Below are positions 52,696 through 61,785 of a DNA stretch of 64,000 bases, in pieces. The position numbers were made by a program, and so were the translations under genes. Below the pieces are notes generated by a model, which saw only the letters and a program-made list of their open reading frames with translations, had not been told where the DNA came from and did not search any database. The DNA is from JAWPMV01 sp039819665 (GTDB lineage: Bacteria > Bacteroidota > Bacteroidia > J057). Numbering within the stretch: position 1 is the first letter of the stretch; every line of letters starts with the position of its first letter. Location: positions 32,255-96,254 of the forward strand of contig JBCBRM010000035.1 of the NCBI GenBank assembly GCA_039819665.1, in the 5' to 3' direction.

Positions 52696-55600
52696 TTAAG
52701 GCTCCATCTTTTTCCTATTCCGATCACTTAAAATCTGTACCCCCATAGTCTTACCCTTCTCATTGATTTGGCCGAGTTTATTCTCCAACAGATCATCCAA
52801 TTGATTCAACTCTGTTTCCAATTCAGCTGAAACGGCCTGATAAACCTCTTCTGCCTGATCGGTAGGCTTGTAGTCACCCCGCTGCTGGTCAGCCATAAGG
52901 AAAGCCAAGCGGTTGTTGATGCGTATGCCATAATTGAGCGGATCCTGATAGCTCTGATTTTTGGTCATATGGATCTTATTCTCAATGACGGACATCTCTT
53001 TGTCCAATTCCTCAGCAAGCTCAAGGATATCTTTGAACTCTTCTTTTCCTCCCAGCTTTTCCTTGTAATAATTGAGGTCCTCTCTAATGCTACGGATGTC
53101 TCGAATTGCCTGATTCGCATCACTTACCCTATCCCGAACTTTTAGTAGGAAAGCCAATTGACTCTGATAATCTTCCAGCGGAGTTTCCATACGTGGGTCA
53201 GGGATAATCTCGAACTCACATCTTGATTCCTTATCGTCTACCTTCAAGATTGCTGTGTATTTTCCAGGCGCTGCTTTAGGGCCTCTATTGGGAGAGGAGT
53301 AGAGGATCATTCCGTCAAACTCTTTAAAACCTGGATAGCGCATATCCCAGATGAAACGATTCTTGCCCTTTTTCAGCTTCAACCTTTGTTTTATCTTTCT
53401 GGTATCTGTAGCAAAAGTTTGAATGCTATTTCCATTCATGTCCTGGATTTCCAGACTTACGCTTTGTTTCTCATAGTCTTTGATAAAGAAGTTGAAAAGC
53501 ACTCCATTAGGATGATTTTCTCCTTCCAATTTCAAATTGGGAGCTCCCCATCCACCGCCTTGTGCCATACGATAGGCGGGTTTGGGTGTGTAGAGGTGGT
53601 GAGATTTTTCTGCTACTTCCTGACTTAACTGACGCAAGGGCCCCAAATCATCTATCATCCAGAAACTACGACCGTGGGTAGCTGCTATCAGGTTTTCATC
53701 CCGTACATGCAGATCGCGAATAGAAGTAATAGGCAGATTTAGCTGAAAAGGCTGCCAATTTTCCCCATCATCAAAGGATACATACATGCCCCATTCGGTA
53801 CCAGCATACAATAGACCCTCACGAACGGGATCAGCGCGAACAGCACGGGTATAATGAGTAGGGGCTATACCCTTGACGATTTTTTCCCAGGTCCTACCAT
53901 AATTTGTGGTTTTGTAGATATAGGGTTGGTAATCTCCAAACTTATAATGAGTAGCGGCTAAATATGCACTTCCTTTCTCAAAAGGATGCACATCTATACA
54001 ATTCATCATATTCAATTTAGGAGAATCCTTGGGTGTAACATTCTTCCAGGTTTTGCCATTGTCTCTACTGATGTGGATGAGTCCATCGTCACTTCCAGTC
54101 CAAATGACTCCCGGCTCTAGTTTGGATTCAGCTATAGCAAAAATATTGGCATAGAATTCTGCACCTGTATTGTCCTGGGTAATGGGTCCTCCTGAAGACT
54201 GAATGGTTTGAGGATCATTTCGGGTAAGATCAGGGCTAATGACCTCCCAGGATTGCCCTTGATTGGTCGTCACATGCAAATAGTTAGATCCTGCATACAA
54301 ACGCCGGGGATCATTGGGGCTAAACATCACAGGGAAATTCCAATTGAAGCGGTACTTCATCACCTCTGCCCCGGAACCCGCAGGATTGTCTGGATAGACA
54401 TTGACCGATCGGGTTTGTCCCGTGCTATGATCTTGTCTCATCATGTAACCTTTGTAGGTACCTCCATAAACGATGTCCGGGTTTTGAGGATCAGGAGCCA
54501 AATGCGCACTTTCGCCTCCAGCTGAGGGTTCCCAATCTCTTTCTGAAATGGTTCCTCCTGCAGAGCGATGTAAAATGCGAATGGTACTATTGTCTTGTTG
54601 GGCGCCATAAATGCGGAAGGGAAAGTGATTGTCTGTTGTAACCCGATAAAATTGAGAAGTGGGTTGATTATGATAAGTTGTCCAATTTTCACCCGCATCA
54701 AAACTCACCTGGGCACCCCCATCATCTCCTATAACCATGCGATTATTGTCTAATGGATCAATCCAAAGATCATGATGATCTCCATGGGGAGTCCTGATGC
54801 TGCTAAAGTTCTTCCCTCCATCATTGGATCGCCAAAAGCCTACATTTAGCACATAGACCCGGTCTTCATTTTGTGTATCGGCATAGATGCGGCTATAGTA
54901 CCAGGCCCGTTGACGTAGGTTGCGATTTGCACTGGTTTTGGTCCAGCTTTCCCCTGCATCATCCGAACGAAAAACGCCCCCATCTTTTGCTTCTATGATG
55001 GTCCAAATCCTATCCGAATTAAGTGGAGAGACTGTAACCCCTATAATTCCAATAACTCCCTTGGGAAGTCCCGGGCGATCGGTAATTTTTTCCCAGCTAT
55101 CTCCCCCATCCTTACTTTTCCAAAGATGGCTATCTGGCCCTCCGGAGTCCATGCGGTAGCCATTACGTTTGATTTGCCAGCTGGAAGCATACATGATCCG
55201 AGGGTTATTGGGATCAAAAGTAACATCTACGGCTCCAGCTTTATCACTTACATAAAGGATTTTTTCCCAACTTTCACCCCCATCCTTGCTTCTATACAAA
55301 CCACGTTCTTCATTGGGAATCCATAGATTCCCCATAGCCGCTACATATAGCAAATCTGGATTTTGGGGATGGACAATCATTCTACCAATATGCTCAGTTC
55401 CCTCTAAGCCAATGAACTTCCAACTATCTCCTGCATCCGTTGATTTCCATAAGCCATTGCCAGAAGACACATTGCCTCGCACGGTTTGCTCACCTTCTCC
55501 TACATAAATCACATTAGGATCACTCTGAGCTACGGCAATGGCTCCTATAGAACCTCCAAAATAGCCATCCGAAATGCAGGACCAGCTATTCCCTCCATCC

Positions 55601-55830
55601 GTTGTCTTCCATACCCCCCCACCGGCTGTGCCCATATAATACAAATTGGATTTACCAATTACCCCTTGTACCGTACCTGAACGACCTCCTCGAAAGGGTC
55701 CCACGAGGCGCCATTGCATCGTATTGTAGAGAGCTTCGTCAAACCCTGAGATTTTGGCCGAATTCTTCTGGGCCTCTAAGGTGGGAATAGATAAAAGAAA
55801 TGCGAAGAGTAAGAATAGTAGTTTTTTCAT
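52696..55830 (-). CDS. Large secreted BNR/sortilin-like repeat protein
   Basis: The 1044-residue protein has a signal peptide (LLFAFLLSIPTLEA-Q). A beta-propeller region follows with many BNR/Asp-box units: GGGVWKTTDGGNSWSCISDG, GLWKSTDAGDSWKFIGLEGT, LYRSKDGGESWEKI, GVFRSDDAGESWTKTS, LIHISRDNGKTWKNVT and MYVSFDDGENWQPFQLNLPI. Residues beyond about 760 form an immunoglobulin-like segment and a long helical tail. The family is common in Bacteroidota as 'WD40/YVTN/BNR-like repeat' protein, with peptidase or glycosidase links suggested but unproven. It is monocistronic and exported. Confidence 0.88.
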   Translation of the reverse strand: MKKLLFLLFAFLLSIPTLEAQKNSAKISGFDEALYNTMQWRLVGPFRGGRSGTVQGVIGKSNLYYMGTAGGGVWKTTDGGNSWSCISDGYFGGSIGAIAVAQSDPNVIYVGEGEQTVRGNVSSGNGLWKSTDAGDSWKFIGLEGTEHIGRMIVHPQNPDLLYVAAMGNLWIPNEERGLYRSKDGGESWEKILYVSDKAGAVDVTFDPNNPRIMYASSWQIKRNGYRMDSGGPDSHLWKSKDGGDSWEKITDRPGLPKGVIGIIGVTVSPLNSDRIWTIIEAKDGGVFRSDDAGESWTKTSANRNLRQRAWYYSRIYADTQNEDRVYVLNVGFWRSNDGGKNFSSIRTPHGDHHDLWIDPLDNNRMVIGDDGGAQVSFDAGENWTTYHNQPTSQFYRVTTDNHFPFRIYGAQQDNSTIRILHRSAGGTISERDWEPSAGGESAHLAPDPQNPDIVYGGTYKGYMMRQDHSTGQTRSVNVYPDNPAGSGAEVMKYRFNWNFPVMFSPNDPRRLYAGSNYLHVTTNQGQSWEVISPDLTRNDPQTIQSSGGPITQDNTGAEFYANIFAIAESKLEPGVIWTGSDDGLIHISRDNGKTWKNVTPKDSPKLNMMNCIDVHPFEKGSAYLAATHYKFGDYQPYIYKTTNYGRTWEKIVKGIAPTHYTRAVRADPVREGLLYAGTEWGMYVSFDDGENWQPFQLNLPITSIRDLHVRDENLIAATHGRSFWMIDDLGPLRQLSQEVAEKSHHLYTPKPAYRMAQGGGWGAPNLKLEGENHPNGVLFNFFIKDYEKQSVSLEIQDMNGNSIQTFATDTRKIKQRLKLKKGKNRFIWDMRYPGFKEFDGMILYSSPNRGPKAAPGKYTAILKVDDKESRCEFEIIPDPRMETPLEDYQSQLAFLLKVRDRVSDANQAIRDIRSIREDLNYYKEKLGGKEEFKDILELAEELDKEMSVIENKIHMTKNQSYQDPLNYGIRINNRLAFLMADQQRGDYKPTDQAEEVYQAVSAELETELNQLDDLLENKLGQINEKGKTMGVQILSDRNRKKMEP

Positions 55831-56319
55831 GTCTTTAGCCTATTGTAATTAATATGCGGATTTCTGGTTTAGCATATTCTATACAATATGGCAAATTTAT
55901 TTGAAGTGAGCCTGCCTAATAAAAATTGGAGATAAGAAAATCATTTCTTCTGGGTTTTGGACTTAAGCTTACAAGATTAGCAGTATAAGGTTTTCCTCAA
56001 AGAGGGGAGGGCATAATGAGAGCCTGATTTATTGGCTGGGGAGGGAGGAGAATTTTGAAACTCCCAGCAGCTTGACCATTTCGAGGGCAAGAACCGGATC
56101 GTCAATGATAGAGATCTCTGTCTGTATCGACCTCTGCATTTGTTTTATAAAAAATGTTGACGAAAAAGAAGAAAGTTACGGCTAGAACCCGGAGGTAACT
56201 GAACCGTAACTTTCACATCTATGTGCATCTGCCGCTTTAGAAAAGCCAAAGGACAACTGGCACATAATCAATTCTATCCCTATTCATTGTGTTTTGATTG
56301 TGCGATTACGTTAGTCCGT
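55831..56319. other. Intergenic region between BNR-protein and M56 genes
   Basis: The 489-base gap holds the BNR gene's promoter side and the M56 gene's 3' end. A terminator hairpin is listed separately. A 36-residue minus-strand frame at 56029-56139 (MQRSIQTEISIIDDPVLALE) has coding-like composition but no support beyond that. I see nothing else. Confidence 0.45.
56171..56214 (-). terminator. Rho-independent terminator of the BlaI/M56 operon
   Basis: GAAAGTTACGG (56171-56181) and CCGTAACTTTC (56204-56214) form a perfect 11-bp stem. On the minus strand it is followed by CTTCTTTTTCG, a T-rich tail, about 105 bp after the M56 stop. Confidence 0.7.
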
Positions 56320-59151
56320 CTAATTCTTCTTTTGTGATTCACGGTATTTAAGGACGGTTTCGGGGGAAACTCTGTCCATGATAAAGTCTTTATGCTTTTC
56401 TATATCCAGACCAGCATCCTCATATGCCTTTAGGCGAGAAGCTCTGATTCTATGGTGGATGAAATCGGAGTACTTCATGGGATCGTATCCTGCATCCTTA
56501 TATTTTTTCAGAAAGTCAGCATTTACCCTGCTGGTGATGAATTTCTTATATGTATCGTGATCAAAGCCCGCATCTTCATAATCTTTCAGGAAAGATGCTT
56601 TCACCCTACTATGGATATATTTTTTGTATTCCTCTAAATCATATCCTGCATTTCTATAATCTGTTAGGTAAGATGGTGGTACCCTACTGTGGATATAACT
56701 CTTATAGGTCTCGACATCCAGACCCGCATCTTGGTAGGATGTCAATAATTCCGGTTTCACGCGACTTTGGATGAAGCTTTTGTAAGTTTCCAAATCCAGA
56801 CCTGCATCATTATAAGCTTTCAGGCTTTTCGCATGAACGCGGCTCTGAATGTAGCCCTTATATTTATCGAGGTCATACCCTGCTTCCTTGTATTCCTTAA
56901 TTAAATCAACCGGTACACGACTTTGGATAAAACCCTTATGTTCTTCCAGATCCAATCCGGCATCGCGATAAGCGATCAGGCTTGCAGGCTTAACTCTTGC
57001 CTGCAAGAAGCTCTTGCTTTCTTCCAAATCGAAACCTGCATCTTTATACGCGCTCAAAAGGTCCGGCTTCAATCGGCTCATGATATAGGACTTATTCTCC
57101 TCTAAATCCAAGCCTGCATTTTCATAGGCTTTTAGTAAATCTGGCTTAACACGAGATTGGATAAAGCGTTTCTGTTCTTCCAGGTCGTATCCAGCATCTT
57201 TGTAGGCAGCGAGAAGATCAGGCTTTACCCGACTCATGATATACGATCTATGATCAGCTAAATTGAGGCCTTCAGCTTCATAAGCTTTGAGCAAAGAAGG
57301 TTTTACACGACTACTGATGAAATTCTTGCTTTCTTCTAAATCATAACCAGCTTCTGTATAATCTTTTAGTAGTCTAGCAGGAACCCGACTATTGATAAAA
57401 CTTTTATGTTCTTCAAGGTCGAGACCTGCATCTTGGTAGGAGATCAATAATTTAGCTTTCACCCTACTATTGATAAAGGATTTGTGTTCTTCCAAATCCA
57501 GACCCGAATCATTATAAGATTTAATCAGATCTGCTTTTACCCTCGAACGAATAAAAGAGATATGATCAGATACATCCAAGTCGGCATCCTGATATCCTTT
57601 GACCAAATCAGCCTTTACCCCATCCACCATTAAGGTTTCCAGAGACTCATCATCCAATCCCAGTTTTTGCAATTCCACCAGATTCGCAACAAATTTCTCT
57701 TCATTTCTCACAAAGAATAATCTGAAGAGTAGATCATCAGAAGCTTTGCTTACACCTTTTGCAGCTAATGTTCTTCTATAGGAATCACTGCCTGTAAATT
57801 GGAAGCTTCCTTCTCCTTTCTCACCTGAGAAAGATCCGCTAAAATTGAGTTTACCTGCTTTCCGACTCATACTAAAAGAAGTAGTGGAAGCAGTTACTCT
57901 AGGACTGAAATCACTGTGTTCGTAGCAATCAAAGTGCATCCAGTTCCAGTCATTTTCTGAAATCTCACGAATGATACGCAGGCAGAGTTCATCTTCTTTT
58001 AGCTTGGCCTCCCAATTTCCTTCAATCGCATCAGTTGAAATTGTCAGGGAAGGGAAGTTTGCGGGAATAAGGCTTTGAGTTTCTTCTTCAGCTATTGCCT
58101 TGGGAGCTTCTTTTTCAAGCAGTATTTCCGCTTTATCTATTTCAACAGGCTCAGCTTCCTGCTCCTCAAATAGGATAGGAGCAAGAGCCTTAAACTCAGG
58201 TGCTCTTTCTGCTACCAACACAATGCTACTCAAAGCCAGCAAGGGAAGTAGAAAGGCATATTTCCAAACGGATAGGAGGGAGGATTTTTTCGTGTTCATC
58301 ATCAAGATTCGTTTTTTTAATAAAGATTGGCTGTAATTGAGGACCAGTTGGCTGGAAGCGCCGGGAGCGGAAACACGAAGCAGGCTAAACTGATAGGCTG
58401 TCTTATCCGTGCCTTGTTTGACCATCTCATCATCGGTCAGGTATTCCAGGTTTTGCTTGATCTTCTTTTTGTAGATCCAGGCAAAAGGATTGAACCACTG
58501 GAAAATGACCAGAAACTCCGAGAGGAGGATGTCGATGCTGTGCCGCTGGTCAACATGAATGCGTTCATGTGATAGAATCTGCTGATAAGTCGAGTGATCG
58601 AGAGGTTGTGGATTGATGAAAATAAAGTTAAAGAAAGAGTAAGAAGCTTTTCCTCCATGCAATTGGACAATTATGTATTTTCCGTCTTTGTTTTTCGGCA
58701 GGATTTGAATGTGATGGATGAGAGAGAATATTTGCACCAGAAAGCGAGCAAACATAAAAGCAACTCCCGCCACATATATAAAGAGGAGGTATTCTTCCCA
58801 GCTAAAGGAGGAAAGGGAAGTCCATATAGCGCTTTCTTTTTCTACAGGAAGCATCGCCCCTTCTTGCAGGGGTGCCGCTTCAATACTTGTCCATACCGCA
58901 TCATCTTCTGCAGGAAGGACAAATTGGGGGGTTACTTCCAGGCTGTTACTTTCTGTCAGGGGAAAAGGCAGAGAAATTTCCTGGGGTATGCTCATTTCAA
59001 ATTGTATCTGCGGAAGGAAAATGGCCGCAAGCATACAGGAGATCAGTACCCAGCGATTGAGCTTATAATGGGTCTCTTTTTCGAGCAGGAATCGATAGAA
59101 AAGCAGAGCAATCGTAATGATCACACTTGCCTGAATCAGTTGTGCTATCAT
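56320..59151 (-). CDS. BlaR1/MecR1-type M56 peptidase with C-terminal 26-residue repeats
   Basis: The 943-residue protein has membrane helices at about 5-23, 33-48 and 120-145, the M56 zinc site HERIHVDQ (His195, Glu196, His199), and a helix after the catalytic domain (about 292-312). A linker of about 200 residues follows (FSGSFSGEKGEGSFQFTG). Residues 512-927 are sixteen back-to-back 26-residue repeats of the form VKxDLLKAYxDAGLDLEExK plus SFIxSR. The BlaI gene overlaps its start by 4 bp, so it should sense an envelope signal and cleave BlaI. Repeats are outside by topology and may bind the ligand; classical BlaR1 has a penicillin-binding domain there instead. Confidence 0.9.
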   Translation of the reverse strand: MIAQLIQASVIITIALLFYRFLLEKETHYKLNRWVLISCMLAAIFLPQIQFEMSIPQEISLPFPLTESNSLEVTPQFVLPAEDDAVWTSIEAAPLQEGAMLPVEKESAIWTSLSSFSWEEYLLFIYVAGVAFMFARFLVQIFSLIHHIQILPKNKDGKYIIVQLHGGKASYSFFNFIFINPQPLDHSTYQQILSHERIHVDQRHSIDILLSEFLVIFQWFNPFAWIYKKKIKQNLEYLTDDEMVKQGTDKTAYQFSLLRVSAPGASSQLVLNYSQSLLKKRILMMNTKKSSLLSVWKYAFLLPLLALSSIVLVAERAPEFKALAPILFEEQEAEPVEIDKAEILLEKEAPKAIAEEETQSLIPANFPSLTISTDAIEGNWEAKLKEDELCLRIIREISENDWNWMHFDCYEHSDFSPRVTASTTSFSMSRKAGKLNFSGSFSGEKGEGSFQFTGSDSYRRTLAAKGVSKASDDLLFRLFFVRNEEKFVANLVELQKLGLDDESLETLMVDGVKADLVKGYQDADLDVSDHISFIRSRVKADLIKSYNDSGLDLEEHKSFINSRVKAKLLISYQDAGLDLEEHKSFINSRVPARLLKDYTEAGYDLEESKNFISSRVKPSLLKAYEAEGLNLADHRSYIMSRVKPDLLAAYKDAGYDLEEQKRFIQSRVKPDLLKAYENAGLDLEENKSYIMSRLKPDLLSAYKDAGFDLEESKSFLQARVKPASLIAYRDAGLDLEEHKGFIQSRVPVDLIKEYKEAGYDLDKYKGYIQSRVHAKSLKAYNDAGLDLETYKSFIQSRVKPELLTSYQDAGLDVETYKSYIHSRVPPSYLTDYRNAGYDLEEYKKYIHSRVKASFLKDYEDAGFDHDTYKKFITSRVNADFLKKYKDAGYDPMKYSDFIHHRIRASRLKAYEDAGLDIEKHKDFIMDRVSPETVLKYRESQKKN
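56371..57618 (-). repeat. Sixteen tandem 78-bp coding repeats in the M56 gene
   Basis: This is the DNA encoding residues 512-927 of the M56 protein. Units are exactly 78 bp, with a partial 17th at the 3' end. Each ends in an Arg and starts with Val/Ile/Leu. The core x-Y-x-[DEN]-[AS]-G-[LYF]-[DN]-[LVHIP] is nearly invariant, while DNA between units is diverged, so the array is old rather than freshly amplified. Confidence 0.92.
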
Positions 59152-59507
59152 GATTTGTTCTTTTTGATCAGTTCAATGATGTCTTTCAGTTCATCCTCAT
59201 TGATCTTCTCCTCTTCGGCGAAATAAGCAACCAGATTCTTATAGGAGTCATTGAAGTAGTGCTTGATAAAATTTCCGATCTCCTGTTTCTGGTAATTGTC
59301 TCGGGACAATACGGGATAATAGCGGTGGGCATTCCCGAATGACTCACTACTTACAAAGCCCTTTTTCTGTAGGACCTTAATAATGGTGGCAACGGTATTG
59401 TAGTGGGGTTCGTCCGGAAGTTCTGCAATGATCTCTTTGATGAAAGCCTTTTCAAGCTTCCACAAAGCCTGCATGATTTGTTCTTCCCGCTTTGCTAATT
59501 TTTGCAT
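59148..59507 (-). CDS. BlaI/MecI/CopY-family transcriptional repressor
   Basis: I start at the ATG at 59507 (MQKLAKREEQIMQALWKLEK), since the extra 12 residues of the longer reading run into the upstream operator. The 119-residue protein is the BlaI winged helix (KREEQIMQALWKLEKAFIKE, HYNTVATIIKVLQKKGFVSS) plus the dimerisation tail. It should repress its own operon by binding the two palindromes at 59535-59591, and be cleaved by the M56 protease encoded just downstream. Overlap by 4 bp with the M56 gene confirms coupling. Confidence 0.93.
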   Translation of the reverse strand: MQKLAKREEQIMQALWKLEKAFIKEIIAELPDEPHYNTVATIIKVLQKKGFVSSESFGNAHRYYPVLSRDNYQKQEIGNFIKHYFNDSYKNLVAYFAEEEKINEDELKDIIELIKKNKS

Positions 59508-59534
59508 GTATTGACTTATTTGATTCCAAGATAC

Positions 59535-59591
59535 TACTAACAAATTAGTAATACAAAGAAAACATTAGTTATTTCTACTAATTTGTTAGTA
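59535..59591. promoter_or_regulatory. Two mirror-image operators of the BlaI/M56 operon
   Basis: TACTAACAAATTAGTA (59535-59550) and TACTAATTTGTTAGTA (59576-59591) are exact reverse complements of each other, each with half-sites TACTAA/TTAGTA. Centre spacing is 41 bp, about four helical turns. They lie 28-84 bp upstream of the BlaI start and probably overlap the promoter. BlaI-family repressors bind such palindromes as dimers. Confidence 0.8.
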
Positions 59592-59650
59592 GAAAGAGCA
59601 AAAGCGGAATTCTGATCTACGAAATGAAGGCTTGAATCGATCAGTTAGAA

Positions 59651-60103
59651 TCAGGACCAGCCGGCGCCGTATCCTTGCCAGGGCCAGGGAATGGCCAATA
59701 AAATGATGAGTAAGCCGATCAAAAAGAAAATGAAGGTAGTTCTGAACTTCTTGGCATCTGTATCTGCTTTCTTTGCTCTGGAAGATCCGATAGAGATAAC
59801 AACCACAGCAATTAGCATCATAACAAAGTGCTCAACTAAAAAGAAGCGCGCCACTTTACTGCTCATAGACTCTGCAGCAAAAACAACCTTAGGACTTACA
59901 AAGTAGAGAATCAGCCCAATCAGGAACTGTACACCTACCAGAGCAGCAACGATCGTATTCAATTTGCGGTCTGGAGAGTCTTTAAACTCTTTGCCGCCCT
60001 GCCATTTCATCAAGGCATTGATAATGGCGAATACCAAAGCTCCGAGTACGAGCCAGCGGAATCCGGAATGGGCATGTTTGAGAATATTGGCGAAAGTGTC
60101 CAT
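59651..60103 (-). CDS. Small four-helix membrane protein
   Basis: The 150-residue protein has four membrane helices: HSGFRWLVLGALVFAIINAL, LNTIVAALVGVQFLIGLILY, FFLVEHFVMMLIAVVVISIG and TFIFFLIGLLIILLAIPWPW. The His and Trp residues near membrane edges recall cytochrome b-like small proteins of Bacteroidota, but I see no full heme motif. It is monocistronic, with a 100-bp gap to the next gene. Function unknown. Confidence 0.8.
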   Translation of the reverse strand: MDTFANILKHAHSGFRWLVLGALVFAIINALMKWQGGKEFKDSPDRKLNTIVAALVGVQFLIGLILYFVSPKVVFAAESMSSKVARFFLVEHFVMMLIAVVVISIGSSRAKKADTDAKKFRTTFIFFLIGLLIILLAIPWPWQGYGAGWS

Positions 60104-60250
60104 AGAAATTAGGGGTTAGGGAAGGGGCTGTTCCCCTTCTCAATCCCTGCAAAATTAACATATTTTTCAAAGGGTGAAATAGCCGACAAAAAAACTTGCG
60201 TACCAGCCTGAATTTTAAAATCTTAAGTCTTATCCTTTTGCACAATAATT

Positions 60251-60664
60251 ATGGAGTGGTACATCCCCATCACCATTTTGCCGGGAATCGGTATGATCAT
60301 TATCTCAACTGTCAATCAAATGCTGAGCCTGAGTAATGAGGTTGGCATCCTTCTGGACGAAGAATGCAGCAATTTTCAACATTTCATAGCAGATAAAAAG
60401 ATCCGACAATTAGGATTGCTGACAAAAGCCATGACTTTGCTATATATTTCAGCTGCTTGCTTTGTCTTATCGGGCATACTTGGGGTCGTTTATCCTGCTA
60501 TGGAAAACCTGGATTTACCGGGAATGATTCTCGTTTTTGGTTCTGCTATGGTTCTTGCAGCGATTTGTTTGTTGATCGTATATGCCTTTCGAACAGTTTC
60601 TATTAGAAAATTGCAATTTGAGCAAATCTCTAAAATCGTTAAGGAAAAAGACAGACAAAGATGA
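60251..60664 (+). CDS. DUF2721 family membrane protein
   Basis: The 137-residue protein has helices at about 5-25 (ITILPGIGMIIISTVNQMLS), 65-85 (LLYISAACFVLSGILGVVY) and 95-120 (MILVFGSAMVLAAICLLIVY), and the charged region typical of DUF2721 between the first two. Length and layout match the family. Function is not established. A decayed Crp/Fnr gene starts directly after its stop. Confidence 0.85.
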   Translation: MEWYIPITILPGIGMIIISTVNQMLSLSNEVGILLDEECSNFQHFIADKKIRQLGLLTKAMTLLYISAACFVLSGILGVVYPAMENLDLPGMILVFGSAMVLAAICLLIVYAFRTVSIRKLQFEQISKIVKEKDRQR

Positions 60665-60686
60665 AGTTGCTCTCATTAGGCCATAG

Positions 60687-61046
60687 CGCACAGCAGAAAA
60701 AGGATCCTATTTCCTAAGACAAGGAGAGCATTTCAATCGGATCTTATTCTTCCAAAAGGAATGGCCCGGTATTTTACTTAAAGGATGGAAAGGAAATTAC
60801 GGACTGGTTTGGAGCTAGTGGAAGATTTCTCACAACTATGGATAGCTCTCACTCGAAGAAAATCAGTGATCAATACATAGAAGCTCTGGCCGATGTAGAA
60901 TATCTGCTCATTAACAGAAAAGATTTAAAAGCTACCTACGAAAGTTCTCCCGAATTGAAAGATGAATACTTTTAAGGGAAAAGCTTTCCCGAGGCTAGAA
61001 GCTTATATTGAAGAATAAATGGAGCAAAAATTAAAATTTTTGAAAA
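60687..61046 (+). pseudogene. Degenerate Crp/Fnr-family regulator gene
   Basis: Pieces of a cyclic-nucleotide-binding domain appear in successive frames: KGSYFLRQGEHFNRILFFQK, then MARYF, then YLKDGKEITDWFGASGRFLT and QYIEALADVEYLLINRKDLK. A late piece, RLEAYIEE and MEQKLKFLKT, follows with a stop between. Adding one G at 60758-60759 and one T to the T4 at 60772-60775 restores the first joins; the stop at 60973 and the one after AYIEE are extra lesions. The N-terminal part and the DNA-binding domain are missing. It starts 23 bp after the DUF2721 gene. Confidence 0.72.
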
Positions 61047-61076
61047 CGACGAATGATTCGTCGCTTTTATTTTTTC
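61047..61076 (+). terminator. Rho-independent terminator after the Crp/Fnr remnant
   Basis: CGACGAA-TGA-TTCGTCG (61047-61063) is a 7-bp stem with a 3-base loop, followed by CTTTTATTTTTTC. It probably ended the transcript of the DUF2721/Crp region. Confidence 0.75.
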
Positions 61077-61785
61077 ATATCGAGGAATTTTAATAAGAAT
61101 TTCTAAATTTACCATTCACGCATCGAAAGCGACCGTTTAAACCGAACAATCGTAATATTTAGTTCGCGGGAGCTATTTTTCAAAGGATTGGGGTATCACG
61201 GTTTAATAAACCGATATTAGATTGATTTTTTACAGGGAAAAGCATCCATAAAGGATGAGCGTATCTGTTTAGCATCTATTGTTCAAGACCCCGCATTGTA
61301 ACCTATTATCATGCGGTTTTGACTATTCATGGCAATTCATATCAGAACAGAAACATCGACATCAGTCGACAAGCAACTCTATTTTCCTTCCTTTCCATTT
61401 CCCGTAAGACTTTCTATTCATTAAAAAGAGGAATAGCCTTCCTCAAACAGCAAATAGATCCGAATAGCTACAACGCAGCAGCGGGAATGCCCCTCCCTGC
61501 GCTCAATAGGAAATATAGGAATTGTACGCTTCGGACTGTTTACTTCTCTTGTTTGCTACCCAACCAGGATTGTATGTTCAGCGGTACCGGAAATATACCG
61601 GGTTTAGGCCTTAGCTGAACGTTAAACTGATTGTATTTCATGACGGCCTTGGGAGATAGGTCCTCATGAATGCAATCAGTCCTTTTTTTAAACCGTAATT
61701 TTTCCCGTTCCATCCCTACCAATAAAAAGCTTCAGCATCTCTCTGAGAGATTGTGTATTTTAAGGATAACAGAACGTTATTTACT
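61077..61785 (+). other. Intergenic region with structured RNA-like segment before the Mo-hydroxylase genes
   Basis: This stretch of about 700 bases has no convincing protein; a 99-residue frame at 61319-61618 lacks coding character. Its last third contains a 7-bp closing stem (61576-61582 with 61614-61620) and then a long terminator hairpin (61626-61689). A weak hairpin CCGCAT...ATGCGG lies at 61291-61316. It may hold a small RNA gene or the leader of the next operon. Confidence 0.5.
61626..61689 (+). terminator. Long branched intrinsic terminator or attenuator
   Basis: ACTGATTG (61626-61633) pairs with CAATCAGT (61673-61680). Within it, TTCATGA (61637-61643) pairs with TCATGAA (61664-61670), and GGCCT pairs with AGGTC around the apex. 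Seven T residues follow (61683-61689). It lies about 100 bp before the iron-sulfur subunit gene. Confidence 0.8.

Noticed and set aside
56029..56139. 36-residue minus-strand frame (MQRSIQTEISIIDDPVLALE)
   Set aside because: Looks coding-like but is very short, unsupported by homology I can recall, and follows a terminator.
61319..61618. 99-residue plus-strand frame upstream of the Mo-hydroxylase
   Set aside because: It overlaps the stem at 61576-61620 and has no coding-like pattern; more likely non-coding.
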